A stretch of DNA of 64,000 nt from Mycolicibacterium chlorophenolicum (GTDB lineage: Bacteria; Actinomycetota; Actinomycetes; Mycobacteriales; Mycobacteriaceae). The stretch lies in the NCBI RefSeq assembly GCF_001044235.1, contig NZ_JYNL01000048.1:89323-153322 (forward strand). The letters are read 5' to 3'. This document shows positions 11,901-19,019 of this stretch, in pieces (positions within the stretch are counted from its first letter, which is position 1; every line of letters starts with the position of its first letter). The notes beneath the pieces were generated by a model. That model was given only the letters and a program-made list of their open reading frames with translations. It made no database searches and had not been told where the DNA came from. A program made the translations under genes and the position numbers.

Positions 11901-12069
11901 CGACGGTGAGCTGGTGTTACGTGACGTCTGGCTGCTGAAGCTACGGATGCTGCTGGCGCAGGCGCGCGGTGAACAGGATCGGTATGGCGACTGTCGGGAT
12001 CGTTACCGCGCGAGAGCCGCGGAACTCGACTACGAGGGGCATCTGACGTGGGCCGCGGGGATGCCGTGA
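8944..12069 (+). CDS. Class III adenylate/guanylate cyclase fused to AAA-type ATPase and TPR-like region
   Basis: A 1041-aa signalling protein. Residues about 7-11 hold a single CxxC knuckle (FCSECG), a cyclase domain follows (FADVVHSMD and FTGDGIMAVFGAP supply two metal-binding aspartates), then an ATPase with Walker A GPPGIGKS near 248 and Walker B YIIEDVHWID near 368, then a long helical TPR-like region. There is no C-terminal LuxR domain. In the catalytic segment GEQVGMAQRM the Arg is present but the usual Asn position looks like Gly, so activity is doubtful. The TTG start is tentative: TCC-TGT codons just upstream in another frame (8921-8926) look like the first half of the zinc ribbon, which suggests a frameshift near 8942. 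The stop overlaps the GTG of the next remnant. Confidence 0.7.
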   Translation: MGATAKFCSECGAPAAHGTPSAEYKQVTVLFADVVHSMDLAAAVGAERLREIIAELVGSAKAVVKRYGGALDTFTGDGIMAVFGAPATLEDHASRACMAALEIQDAVQRLAVDIRARDGVDLRLRIGLNSGEVVVGDIGSAAVGYTAIGEQVGMAQRMESVAPPGEVMLSTSTARLVVGNADLAVPELVHIKGSGTPVPARRLIGMRHDRIVTLAVSDLVGRRQELSTLEASLNRAIDGDGAVVGVVGPPGIGKSRLMHEISASARTRGLQVFTVFCESHTSQIPFHVLTRLLRAATGVEGCEARTARALLRERFADADGDDLLLLADLLGIADSDAVTPRIDPDARRRRLTALVRAALMAREAPALYIIEDVHWIDQVSESMLTEFLAVVAQTTSLVIVTYRPEYSGALLQSAEILALEPLSDAEAAALVTQLLGPDPSVADVCRMILDKASGIPFFAEEIVRDLAERGLLRGEVGAYRSPVSVGGMNVPPTLQAVIGARIDRLEPSAKRALAAAAVVGSRFSADLLARLGIPSDVGDLITAQFIDQVEVAGPPEYVFHHPLIRAVAYESQLRSDRAYMHRRVAAALQQREPDSADENAALIAEHLEAAGDARAAYDWHMRAASWARSRDVTAARLSWERARTIADELPPDVVNRASLSVAPRTMLCATAYRVRAHDAGARFAELRQLCSAAGDKPSLAIAMAGLVMDHAYQGRIRHASRLASEAMNLIESLGDATLTVGLSFPAIYAKIESGEYSDVLRWSQRMIDLADGDPFTGNFIFGSPLALAYASRAMARYCLGGRDWRSDLRHGIAMAHNADPLTYAAVVAWGYFPGIANGVLSADDRALREIEDALRIAERSGNDMALAFARLPLGIVLVHRATVAARDRGQVLLAEVRDAFSRQRHNLGDRPLVDVYLAREWARRGDGDEALLLMRAAVDQLAREGQLAAWGTPATGVLVETLLRRAADGDLAEAEAAIDRLAAVPADGELVLRDVWLLKLRMLLAQARGEQDRYGDCRDRYRARAAELDYEGHLTWAAGMP

Positions 12070-12260
12070 CCCCGGCGCTGTCGACAAAGGCAGTGGCGAA
12101 CTGGGATCCGGACGCGACGCGGCGTGTCGTGGACCTCACCCACTCGCTTGTGAAGACGTACTTCCATTCGCAGGTAATGGGTTTGGAGCATGCGCGCCGG
12201 CCTCGGCGTCCTGGCGCTGCTCCGCGTGACGTTGAGGATGTAGCAGCAGGTCGCCGGTGA
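12066..12260 (+). pseudogene. Truncated N-terminal copy of the acyltransferase at 14918-15727
   Basis: From GTG 12066 the frame encodes a near match to the first 40 residues of the downstream acyltransferase: VAxWDxDxTRRVVDLT, then VKTYF.SQVMGLE. Similarity stops near 12190, before the catalytic HSGG...D region, and the frame then runs through unrelated codons to a stop at 12260. DNA identity is high over 12110-12189. The GTG overlaps the cyclase stop (GTGA), so the 64-residue peptide may still be translated by coupling. It cannot be an acyltransferase. Confidence 0.75.
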
Positions 12261-12324
12261 AAGCAGGCCGAAGCAAGGTTGCGATTCCCACCAATCGCAC
12301 CGCCGACATACCTACGCTTGATCG

Positions 12325-14151
12325 GTGGCGAGGCTCAGTACGGCCGACAACGCCGCGATCGGCGGCCAGGCGCTGTCGGTCGCGCACCTGTTCCGCGACC
12401 GCGTCGCGGCCACCCCGCATGCCGAGGCGTTCCGGTTCCCCGACAACGGCGGCTGGACAAGTGTCACCTGGCAGCAGGTGGGGGACCGCGTCCGGTTCAT
12501 CGCCGCCGGCTTGATCTCACTGGGCATCGCTCCCGAGGACCGGGTCGCACTGGCCTCGTCGACGCGCTACGACTGGGTGCTGGTCGACTTCGCGGTGTTG
12601 TGCGCCGGTGCCGCCACCACCACCGTGTATCCGACGACCAATGCCCGCGATGTCGCGTTCATCGTCGCCAACTCCGGAAGTCGCGTCGTGGTCGCCGAAG
12701 ACCAGACGCAGGTCGACAAACTGCTCGAGCACCGCGCAGATCTACCCGACGTGCGCAAGGTCGTGATCATCGACGGCGACGGCGACGGCGACTTCGTGAT
12801 CACGCTCGACGAACTCGAGGCGCTCGGCCGGGAGCTTCTCGTCACCTCTCCCGATGCCATCGAGCAGCGGGTGAACGCCATCCGGCCCGACCATCTGGCC
12901 AGCATCATCTACACCTCGGGAACCACCGGCCGCCCCAAAGGGGTGCGGCTTCCTCACCGCGCGTGGACGTACACTGCCGTGGCCATCGACGACCTGGGCC
13001 TCCTGAGCGCCGACGACCTGAACTTCCTGTGGTTGCCGTTGGCCCACGCGTTCGGCAAGGTGATGCTCGCGCTGCCGCTGATCGTCGGCTTCCCGACGGC
13101 GATCGACGGTCGGGTCGGCAGGATCGTGGACAACCTCGCCGCCGTGCGCCCGACGTTCATGGCGGCCGCGCCCAGGATCTTCGAGAAGGCACACGCCCGG
13201 ATCCAGAACATGATCGTCGACGAAGGCGGGATCAAGAAGCGCATCTTCGACTGGGCCATCGGCGTGGGAATCCATGCGTCGAAGGCCAGGGAGGAACGCC
13301 GGAGCCTGTCGCCGATGCTGGCGGTGCAGCACGCGCTCGCCGACAGGTTGGTGTTCTCGACGATCCGGCAGCGATTCGGCGGCCGGCTGAGGTTCTTCGT
13401 CTCGGCCGCGGCGCCGCTGAACCACGACATCGCTCAGTGGTTCGATGCGGTCGGCATCATCGTGCTCGAGGGCTACGGCCTCACCGAGACGGCGGCGGCG
13501 TCGTTCATCAACCGCCCCAACGCTTATCGATTCGGCACCGTCGGGCTACCGTTTCCCGGCACGGAAGTCGGAATCGCCGAGGACGGCGAGATCCTGCTGC
13601 GCAGCCCGGGTGTGATGACCGGTTATCACGACCTGCCGGACGCCACCGCCGAAGCGCTCGATGCGGACGGCTGGTTCCACACGGGTGACATCGGCGCACT
13701 CGACGACGACGGCTTCCTGCGCATCACCGACCGAAAGAAGGACCTGTTCAAGACATCTCAAGGTAAGTACGTGGCGCCGTCGGCGGTGGCGGCGGCGTTC
13801 AAAGCCATCTGTCCCTACACCAGCGAGATGATCGTGTACGGCGAGGAACGGCCCTACTGTGTGGCGCTGGTGAGTCTGGACGCCGAGGCGATCACCGACT
13901 GGGCGGCCAGGAACGGTCTGGGTGACCTGTCCTTCGCTGACATCGCGCGGCACGACGCGACGCGGGAGTTGATCGCCGGTTACATCGATACGCTCAACGA
14001 GCAACTCAACCGTTGGGAGCAGATCAAGCGGTTTGCAATCCTCGATCGCGAACTGTCCATCGCCGCGGGTGATCTTACGCCGAGCCTGAAGGCCAAGCGC
14101 AACGTCATCGTGAAGAACTCCGCCGACGTCATTGCCCGCCTCTACGACTGA
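12325..14151 (+). CDS. Long-chain fatty-acid-CoA ligase (AMP-forming), FadD type
   Basis: This enzyme of the ANL superfamily activates a fatty acid to acyl-AMP and then acyl-CoA. The 608-aa length is usual for FadD15-like long-chain ligases. Motifs seen are the P-loop IIYTSGTTGRPKGV (about residue 193), the A5 motif EGYGLTET (about 380), GWFHTGDIGALDDDGFL with the conserved Asp, and DRKKDLFKTSQGKYVAPS (hinge and A8 region). The start is GTG, which gives MARLSTADNAAIGG. It lies between the acyltransferase remnant and the intact small-gene pair, and a full acyltransferase follows 770 bp later. Lipid activation and acyl transfer may therefore be linked. The exact FadD number cannot be fixed from sequence alone. 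Confidence 0.88.
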   Translation: MARLSTADNAAIGGQALSVAHLFRDRVAATPHAEAFRFPDNGGWTSVTWQQVGDRVRFIAAGLISLGIAPEDRVALASSTRYDWVLVDFAVLCAGAATTTVYPTTNARDVAFIVANSGSRVVVAEDQTQVDKLLEHRADLPDVRKVVIIDGDGDGDFVITLDELEALGRELLVTSPDAIEQRVNAIRPDHLASIIYTSGTTGRPKGVRLPHRAWTYTAVAIDDLGLLSADDLNFLWLPLAHAFGKVMLALPLIVGFPTAIDGRVGRIVDNLAAVRPTFMAAAPRIFEKAHARIQNMIVDEGGIKKRIFDWAIGVGIHASKAREERRSLSPMLAVQHALADRLVFSTIRQRFGGRLRFFVSAAAPLNHDIAQWFDAVGIIVLEGYGLTETAAASFINRPNAYRFGTVGLPFPGTEVGIAEDGEILLRSPGVMTGYHDLPDATAEALDADGWFHTGDIGALDDDGFLRITDRKKDLFKTSQGKYVAPSAVAAAFKAICPYTSEMIVYGEERPYCVALVSLDAEAITDWAARNGLGDLSFADIARHDATRELIAGYIDTLNEQLNRWEQIKRFAILDRELSIAAGDLTPSLKAKRNVIVKNSADVIARLYD

Positions 14152-14164
14152 GGCGCGCGGACCG

Positions 14165-14350
14165 TCAGTTCGCTGTGATCGGAGGCTGTGGTGCCTTGTC
14201 GGACTCGGCCGAGACGACCAGCGCGTAGGCCTGCGCCAAATGCAGCACCCCGTCTGTTGACTGGCTCTTCGGCGCGGCACTGGCTATGGCCTTCAGGAGC
14301 GCTGCGGCAACCTGGTCGGCCAGTTCGGCCAGCTCGTTGCGATCAGCCAT
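14165..14350 (-). CDS. Small conserved 61-aa protein (intact copy)
   Basis: A 61-residue protein with an Ala/Leu-rich amphipathic first half (ELAELADQVAAALLKAI), a middle block SQSTDGVLHLAQAYALVVSA and a Pro-rich end. There is no signal peptide or membrane segment. The start codon lies 1 nt after the stop of the 107-aa gene (TGACATG), so the two are surely co-transcribed and probably coupled. Conservation of a second, mutated copy at 5748-5933 supports it being a real gene. I do not recognise a family. The helical, soluble composition would fit a small partner protein. Confidence 0.7.
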   Translation of the reverse strand: MADRNELAELADQVAAALLKAIASAAPKSQSTDGVLHLAQAYALVVSAESDKAPQPPITAN

Positions 14351-14351
14351 G

Positions 14352-14675
14352 TCAGCTGGGCGAGTCGTCGGGTTTGCGCAGCGATCGGTCTGCGCTGTGG
14401 ACGACGCTGCGCAGGAACTCGTACTGCGTGGTGACGAGTCGGTCGGCCATGTCCAGGGCCGCGTCGATCACGGTTTCGCGCCGCGACGGGTGGTCCTCCT
14501 TGGTGGGAAGCGCCTCGTCGACGGTGTCGACGAACTTGCGCACCGCCTCGATTGCGGCCCGCTGGCCGGCTTCGACCGATCTGAGCACGTCGTCGGACAA
14601 ACCGGCCGCGCGCTCGGCCACCGTGTGGGCGGTCGCGGCGGCATCGGACTTGTTCTTCGAGGTGGTTTCAGTCAT
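14352..14675 (-). CDS. Phasin-like helical protein, 107 aa
   Basis: Start ATG 14675 is preceded by TCAGGAGGG, a strong ribosome site at about 5 nt, and rules out the longer upstream frame. The protein is almost entirely predicted helix: a charged N-terminus (MTETTSKNKSDAAATAHT), then AGLSDDVLRSVEAGQ and AIEAVRKFVDTVDEALP, then IDAALDMADRLVTTQYEFL. This two-helix amphipathic layout with a VTTQYEFLRSVV-type end recalls phasins and related granule-coating proteins, though the match is by eye only. It heads a two-gene operon with the 61-aa gene and faces the acyltransferase gene across a 240-bp shared promoter region. That context would suit storage-lipid or polyester inclusions. It has no surviving copy in the degenerate locus near 5.9 kb. 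Confidence 0.65.
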   Translation of the reverse strand: MTETTSKNKSDAAATAHTVAERAAGLSDDVLRSVEAGQRAAIEAVRKFVDTVDEALPTKEDHPSRRETVIDAALDMADRLVTTQYEFLRSVVHSADRSLRKPDDSPS

Positions 14676-14917
14676 GACGCCCTCCTGAGATCGGAATCGG
14701 TGGATCACTTGATAATCGGCTCGGCTGGTTCCCGGAGCTAGAGTCTTTGGGCACCGGTTGGCGTGACCCTCGCGGATCTCATTCGAAGCGCGACAGTGAA
14801 CATTCGCCTCCAGTCGCGGAGGCGGCGTAGCATCAGCCCGTCGGGCGTACCGGCAGAGTGTCACTGTGCACGGGGCCACGGCGGTCAAAGGCGGCGACAT
14901 GATGGCGGGGTGAGCCA
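14676..14917. promoter_or_regulatory. Divergent promoter region between the phasin-like operon and the acyltransferase
   Basis: This 242-bp intergenic stretch carries TAGAGTCTTTGGGCACC at 14739-14755, the counterpart of the DosR-like sequence near 6003-6019. On the minus strand an AT-rich GATTATCAAG lies 35-45 nt upstream of the 107-aa gene start and could be its -10 region. Nothing else is recognised in it. Confidence 0.4.
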
Positions 14918-15727
14918 ATGGCTGACTCGCCTTCGGCGGTCGCGAAGTGGGACCGGGATCTGACCCGCCGCGTCGTCGATCTGACCCGCCTGATTGTCAA
15001 GACGTACTTCCGCTCTCAGGTAATGGGTTTGGAGAACATTCCGGCCGGACCGTCCCTGGTGGTGGCGAACCACTCCGGCGGGATCGTCACCTTCGACCTG
15101 TCGGTGATCGCGGTCGACTACTACAAGGCGTTCGGATACGACCGGCCGCTCTACGTACTCGCGCACGACAACTTCTTCCGCGGACCGGTTGCCGACTTCT
15201 TCGAGCGGACCGGTGTCATCCGGGCGACGCCCGAGCACGCCGCCGAGGCACTCGCGACCGGAGCCCCGGTGCTGGTCTTTCCCGGCGGCGATTACGACGT
15301 CTACCGCCCGACCCTGCGGGAGAACGTCATCGACTTCGGCGGACGAACCGGCTATGTGACCACCGCGATCGAGGCCGGCGTTCCCATCGTTCCCGCGGTG
15401 TCCATCGGCGGTCAGGAGAACCAGTTCTACCTCACCAGGGGGACGTGGCTGGCGCGAGCGCTACGGCTGACGGCCCTGGAGCGCAAGCTCTTTCGAACGA
15501 ACATCCTGCCTGTCACCGTCGGATTCCCGTTCGGCCTCAGCGTGGTACTGCCGATCAACATTCCGCTCCCCACCAAGATCGTCACGCAGGTGCTGCCCCC
15601 GATCGACATCGAGGCGCGCTTTGGGGAGGACCCGGACGTGGGCGAGGTCGACGAGTATGTCAGGGCTGCGATGCAAGCGGGCCTCGACGGACTCGCAGCA
15701 CGGCGTCACTTTCCGATCCTGGGATGA
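14918..15727 (+). CDS. Lysophospholipid/diacylglycerol-type acyltransferase (PlsC superfamily)
   Basis: A 269-aa enzyme expected to move an acyl group from acyl-CoA to a glycerolipid at the membrane face. The acyltransferase signature is NHSGGIVTFD (the HSGG form seen in DAGAT-like members rather than classic NHxxxxD), and the second motif is VFPGGDYDVYRP. A C-terminal block VLPPIDIEARFGEDPD follows. There is no obvious transmembrane helix, although hydrophobic stretches such as FPFGLSVVLPINIPLP could attach to the membrane. The ATG follows GGCGGGGTGAGCCA. A truncated near-copy of its first 40 codons lies at 12066. Neighbours include an acyl-CoA ligase and a phasin-like gene, which suits storage-lipid synthesis. 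Confidence 0.8.
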   Translation: MADSPSAVAKWDRDLTRRVVDLTRLIVKTYFRSQVMGLENIPAGPSLVVANHSGGIVTFDLSVIAVDYYKAFGYDRPLYVLAHDNFFRGPVADFFERTGVIRATPEHAAEALATGAPVLVFPGGDYDVYRPTLRENVIDFGGRTGYVTTAIEAGVPIVPAVSIGGQENQFYLTRGTWLARALRLTALERKLFRTNILPVTVGFPFGLSVVLPINIPLPTKIVTQVLPPIDIEARFGEDPDVGEVDEYVRAAMQAGLDGLAARRHFPILG

Positions 15728-15855
15728 TGGGGGCGGTGTTCGCGGCAGGGTATCCCGGATGCCGCTCACCACGTGCCGCATCACCCGTTCGAGATCGCGA
15801 AGGTGAGTTTCGTCTGGGTCGCCACTGGCCGCCCGACTCGGTCCACAATGAAGCG

Positions 15856-17910
15856 ATGGATCGAAGTGCGGCCGCGGGCCGCGCATATCCGTTGGGTGCC
15901 CGTCGGATCGACGGCGGCACCAACTTCTCGGTGTGGTCGCGCACCAAGGGGCCGCTCGAGCTGCTGCTGTTCGACGACGTCGACGACGCGCGGCCGGAGC
16001 GCGTGATAAGCCTCGACCGCATGCGGAACCGGACCGCCTACTACTGGCACGTGTTCGTGCCCGACGTCGGGCAGGGCCAGGTCTACGCGTGGCGCGTCGG
16101 AGACTCCTCGGCCATCCTCCTTGATCCGTACGGCCTCGCGGTGGCGGTGCCGGCGGCCTACGACCGGATGGCTGAGGCGCGCGCGGATCGCGACGCGCGT
16201 ACGGCGATGAAGAGCGTCGTGTGCGATCTGTCCGGCTATGACTGGGAAGGGGATGTCCCCTTGGGGCGGCCGTTCGCGCGCACCGTCATCTACGAACTGC
16301 ACGTCCGGGGCTTCACCGCCCACCCGAACAGCGGGCTCGGGCCCGAGCTGGCAGGTACCTACGCCGGGCTGGTGACCAAGATTCCCTATCTGCAATCGTT
16401 GGGCATCACGGCGGTGGAGTTGATGCCGGTGCTGGCTTTCGATCCGCAGGACGCACCCGTGGGTCTGGTCAACTACTGGGGCTACAGCCCGGTGTCGTTC
16501 TTCGCCCTACATGCCGCATACGCCTCGACCGGTGATCCGGTAGACGCCTTGGACGAGTTTCGGACCATGGTCAAGGAACTGCACCGAGCCGGCATCGAGG
16601 TGATCCTGGACGTGGTGTTCAACCACACGGCCGAGGACGGCCCCGACGGTCCCACGTTCTGCTGGCGCGGGCTGGACAACCAGACCTATTACATTCTCGA
16701 TCCGGTGAACCCAGCGAGGTACCTGGATGTCACCGGGTGCGGAAACACCATCAATGCCAACAACTCTGTGGTGCGACGCATGATCGTCGACGCTTTGCAT
16801 CACTGGGTGGACCAGATGCATGTGGACGGCTTTCGGTTCGACCTCGCCTCGGCTATGACGCGCGACGAGCGCGGCGCTCCCATGGCCAATCCGCCCATCA
16901 TCTGGGAGATCGAGAGTGACCCCGTGCTGGCCGGCACGAAGGTGATCGCGGAGGCCTGGGACGTCGCGGGCCTCTATCAACTCGGGTCGTTCGTCGGCGA
17001 TCGCTGGCGGGAGTGGAACGGCAAGTTCCGTGACGACCTCCGCAGGTTCGTGCGAGGTGACCGCGGCACCGTGGCGCTGCTGCCCGACCGGCTGCTCGGC
17101 AGTCCGGACCTGTTCGGCAGTCGTCCCGCCGAGGTCGAGCACAGCATCAACTTCGTCGCCTGTCACGACGGTTTCACCCTCAACGACCTCGTCTGCTATG
17201 CCCGAAAACACAACGAGGCCAACCTATCCGGTAACGCCGATGGCACTGACCAGAACTACTCCGTCAATTGCGGCGTAGAAGGCCCCTCCGATGATCCCGA
17301 GATCGAGCGCCTCCGGACGCGGTTGGTCAAGAATCTGCTCGGTGTCACGCTGATCGCCATGGGTGTGCCGATGATCGTCATGGGTGACGAGGTTCGTCGA
17401 ACCCAGTGGGGAAACAACAATCCGTACTGCCAGGACAACGAGATGACCTGGTTCGACTGGTCATTGCCGGATCGGCACGCCGACATCCGCCGATTCACAG
17501 AGAAGCTGATCGACGTGCGGCTCGAACTCGACATGACACAGGTGATGCACGGGCTGCCGTTGCGGGAGTTCCTGACCCGATCGTTGGTGCAGTTCCATGG
17601 CTGTCGCCTCTATCAACCCGACTGGTCAGACGATTCCCGCACACTGGCGCTCACCGTGCGGAGCGTCATCGGTACGCGGATGGTGCATGCGATGCTCAAC
17701 AGTTCCGAAGCGCCGCTGGATTTTGAGTTGCCTGCCGTGGCCGAACCAGATCTGCCGTGGCGCCGCATCGTTGACACCGCGCTCGACCCACCCGACGACG
17801 TCGCAGATCTCGCCAGCGCACAACCCATCCCGGGTGCGACGTACCGCGTGGGCGCACATGCGGTGGTCTTTCTGTGTGCCGACCTGCATGACGATACGGG
17901 CGGAAGCTGA
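15856..17910 (+). CDS. glgX: Glycogen debranching enzyme GlgX/TreX type (GH13)
   Basis: It hydrolyses alpha-1,6 branches of glycogen or maltodextrin. The 684-aa protein starts with a CBM48-like domain (YPLGARRIDGGTNFSVWS). All four GH13 regions are visible: DVVFNHTAED (region I), DGFRFDLASA (II, nucleophile Asp), VIAEAWDVAG (III, acid/base Glu) and NFVACHDGFT (IV). WGYSPVSFFALHAAYAS is typical of isoamylase-type enzymes. It is slightly shorter than mycobacterial TreX (about 720 aa). ATG 15856 was chosen because it directly precedes the conserved N-terminal domain. It is not next to treY/treZ here, so it may be an additional copy. It follows the acyltransferase by 128 bp in the same direction. 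Confidence 0.9.
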   Translation: MDRSAAAGRAYPLGARRIDGGTNFSVWSRTKGPLELLLFDDVDDARPERVISLDRMRNRTAYYWHVFVPDVGQGQVYAWRVGDSSAILLDPYGLAVAVPAAYDRMAEARADRDARTAMKSVVCDLSGYDWEGDVPLGRPFARTVIYELHVRGFTAHPNSGLGPELAGTYAGLVTKIPYLQSLGITAVELMPVLAFDPQDAPVGLVNYWGYSPVSFFALHAAYASTGDPVDALDEFRTMVKELHRAGIEVILDVVFNHTAEDGPDGPTFCWRGLDNQTYYILDPVNPARYLDVTGCGNTINANNSVVRRMIVDALHHWVDQMHVDGFRFDLASAMTRDERGAPMANPPIIWEIESDPVLAGTKVIAEAWDVAGLYQLGSFVGDRWREWNGKFRDDLRRFVRGDRGTVALLPDRLLGSPDLFGSRPAEVEHSINFVACHDGFTLNDLVCYARKHNEANLSGNADGTDQNYSVNCGVEGPSDDPEIERLRTRLVKNLLGVTLIAMGVPMIVMGDEVRRTQWGNNNPYCQDNEMTWFDWSLPDRHADIRRFTEKLIDVRLELDMTQVMHGLPLREFLTRSLVQFHGCRLYQPDWSDDSRTLALTVRSVIGTRMVHAMLNSSEAPLDFELPAVAEPDLPWRRIVDTALDPPDDVADLASAQPIPGATYRVGAHAVVFLCADLHDDTGGS

Positions 17911-17941
17911 GGACGTTCTGCTCGAATCCACGGAGGGGGCT

Positions 17942-18793
17942 CTATGGGTTGAAGAACAGGTGCTTGTATCGCAGGCCGAGCCACGGCCGGCGGCCCGTCG
18001 CCGTCATCGCGCCGCGCTGAAACGCCTGGGACGAAGGCAACCGCCCGTATACGACGAGCAGGAAGGTCACGGGATCTGCGGAGATCACGCAGTCCACCGG
18101 CCCGCCCGGGGCCCGCACCTCTGCATTGCCGTCGGCGACCTCGATGACATACCGGGGGCCGTTGCCGCGGAGTCGGACCTCATACGTCACCGGCGCGCCG
18201 CGGCCGGCCTCGGGGCGTACGACCAGGGGCGACATCGCCGGGCACACCGTGCCCACGATGAGGTTCGCGTCCGCGGCCGAGATCGGCCACGCCCGGCCCG
18301 TCCCGGTCGCGATGTCGTGTCCGTGCACGGTCAGCTCGCCCAGCGCCAGGGCAGTGAGGCAGTCCACGCTGCGGGTTCGGCCGGGGCCATACCAGGGCGT
18401 ATCGCATTCCGTGTGCGGATCGGCTGCCACCGCGAGCTGCAGAAAGCGTTGCGCCGCGGCGGTTATCACCTCGGCCAACCGTGTGCCGTCGGTGTGGTCG
18501 ACCATCTCGATGGTGCTGGCATTGACCGCAGCCAGCCGGGTCGGAAAGTCCGCATCCGGATAGGGCTCCGGAGTCAGAGCCAACATCTCCCCGGCGATCG
18601 CCGCGCTGAAACCTGCCAATACGACGGACACATGCGCCGCGGTCTCGGCGACCGTCCAGTCGGTGCCCGCTGCCATGCGTCCGATGTCGTCGGTCTCCCG
18701 CACCATCGTCGTGAACCGTCGAAGCACCGCGCTGGTCGCCTCCTGAACCGCGTGCCGGTGTATTGCCACCACCGGTTTGGTGTGGATGGTCAT
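17942..18793 (-). CDS. Maleylpyruvate isomerase-family (DinB-like) mycothiol-dependent enzyme with SCP2-like C-terminus
   Basis: The N-terminal half is the helical-bundle MDMPI domain: the block MAAGTDWTVAETAAHVSVVL carries the W..E..AHV metal-site pattern, and later GELTVHGHDIATGTGR supplies the second His pair. The C-terminal 100 residues (YEVRLRGNGPRYVIEVADG, CVISADPVTFLLVVYGRL) resemble the SCP2-like fold of this family. Such proteins are thought to use mycothiol; the substrate of this one is unknown. ATG 18793 follows GAGGAGACCCACG, a strong ribosome site. It faces away from the cyclase-LuxR regulator, across about 230 bp, and could be its target. Confidence 0.75.
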   Translation of the reverse strand: MTIHTKPVVAIHRHAVQEATSAVLRRFTTMVRETDDIGRMAAGTDWTVAETAAHVSVVLAGFSAAIAGEMLALTPEPYPDADFPTRLAAVNASTIEMVDHTDGTRLAEVITAAAQRFLQLAVAADPHTECDTPWYGPGRTRSVDCLTALALGELTVHGHDIATGTGRAWPISAADANLIVGTVCPAMSPLVVRPEAGRGAPVTYEVRLRGNGPRYVIEVADGNAEVRAPGGPVDCVISADPVTFLLVVYGRLPSSQAFQRGAMTATGRRPWLGLRYKHLFFNP

Positions 18794-19019
18794 CGTGGGT
18801 CTCCTCGGGTTGATAGGAGTCGACTATCCGAAGTCGGCGGCGCGAGAACATCGGTCCCGGCGCGTAGATCCGTGCGGTGAGGTGCCGTAGCTCCACACCT
18901 CGGCACGGCAAATCTGCGCGTTTCCGCTGATGTTTGCGGCGCTCGATCACCTCATGCTGGCTAGCATGAGCAGAATCGACCCACGGGCGGAAACGCCTTC
19001 GAATTGGAGCGACCTGGGC

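Noticed and set aside
14947..15855. Upstream extension of the glycogen debranching enzyme frame
   Set aside because: This part overlaps the acyltransferase in another frame and encodes Arg-rich nonsense; the conserved protein begins at ATG 15856.
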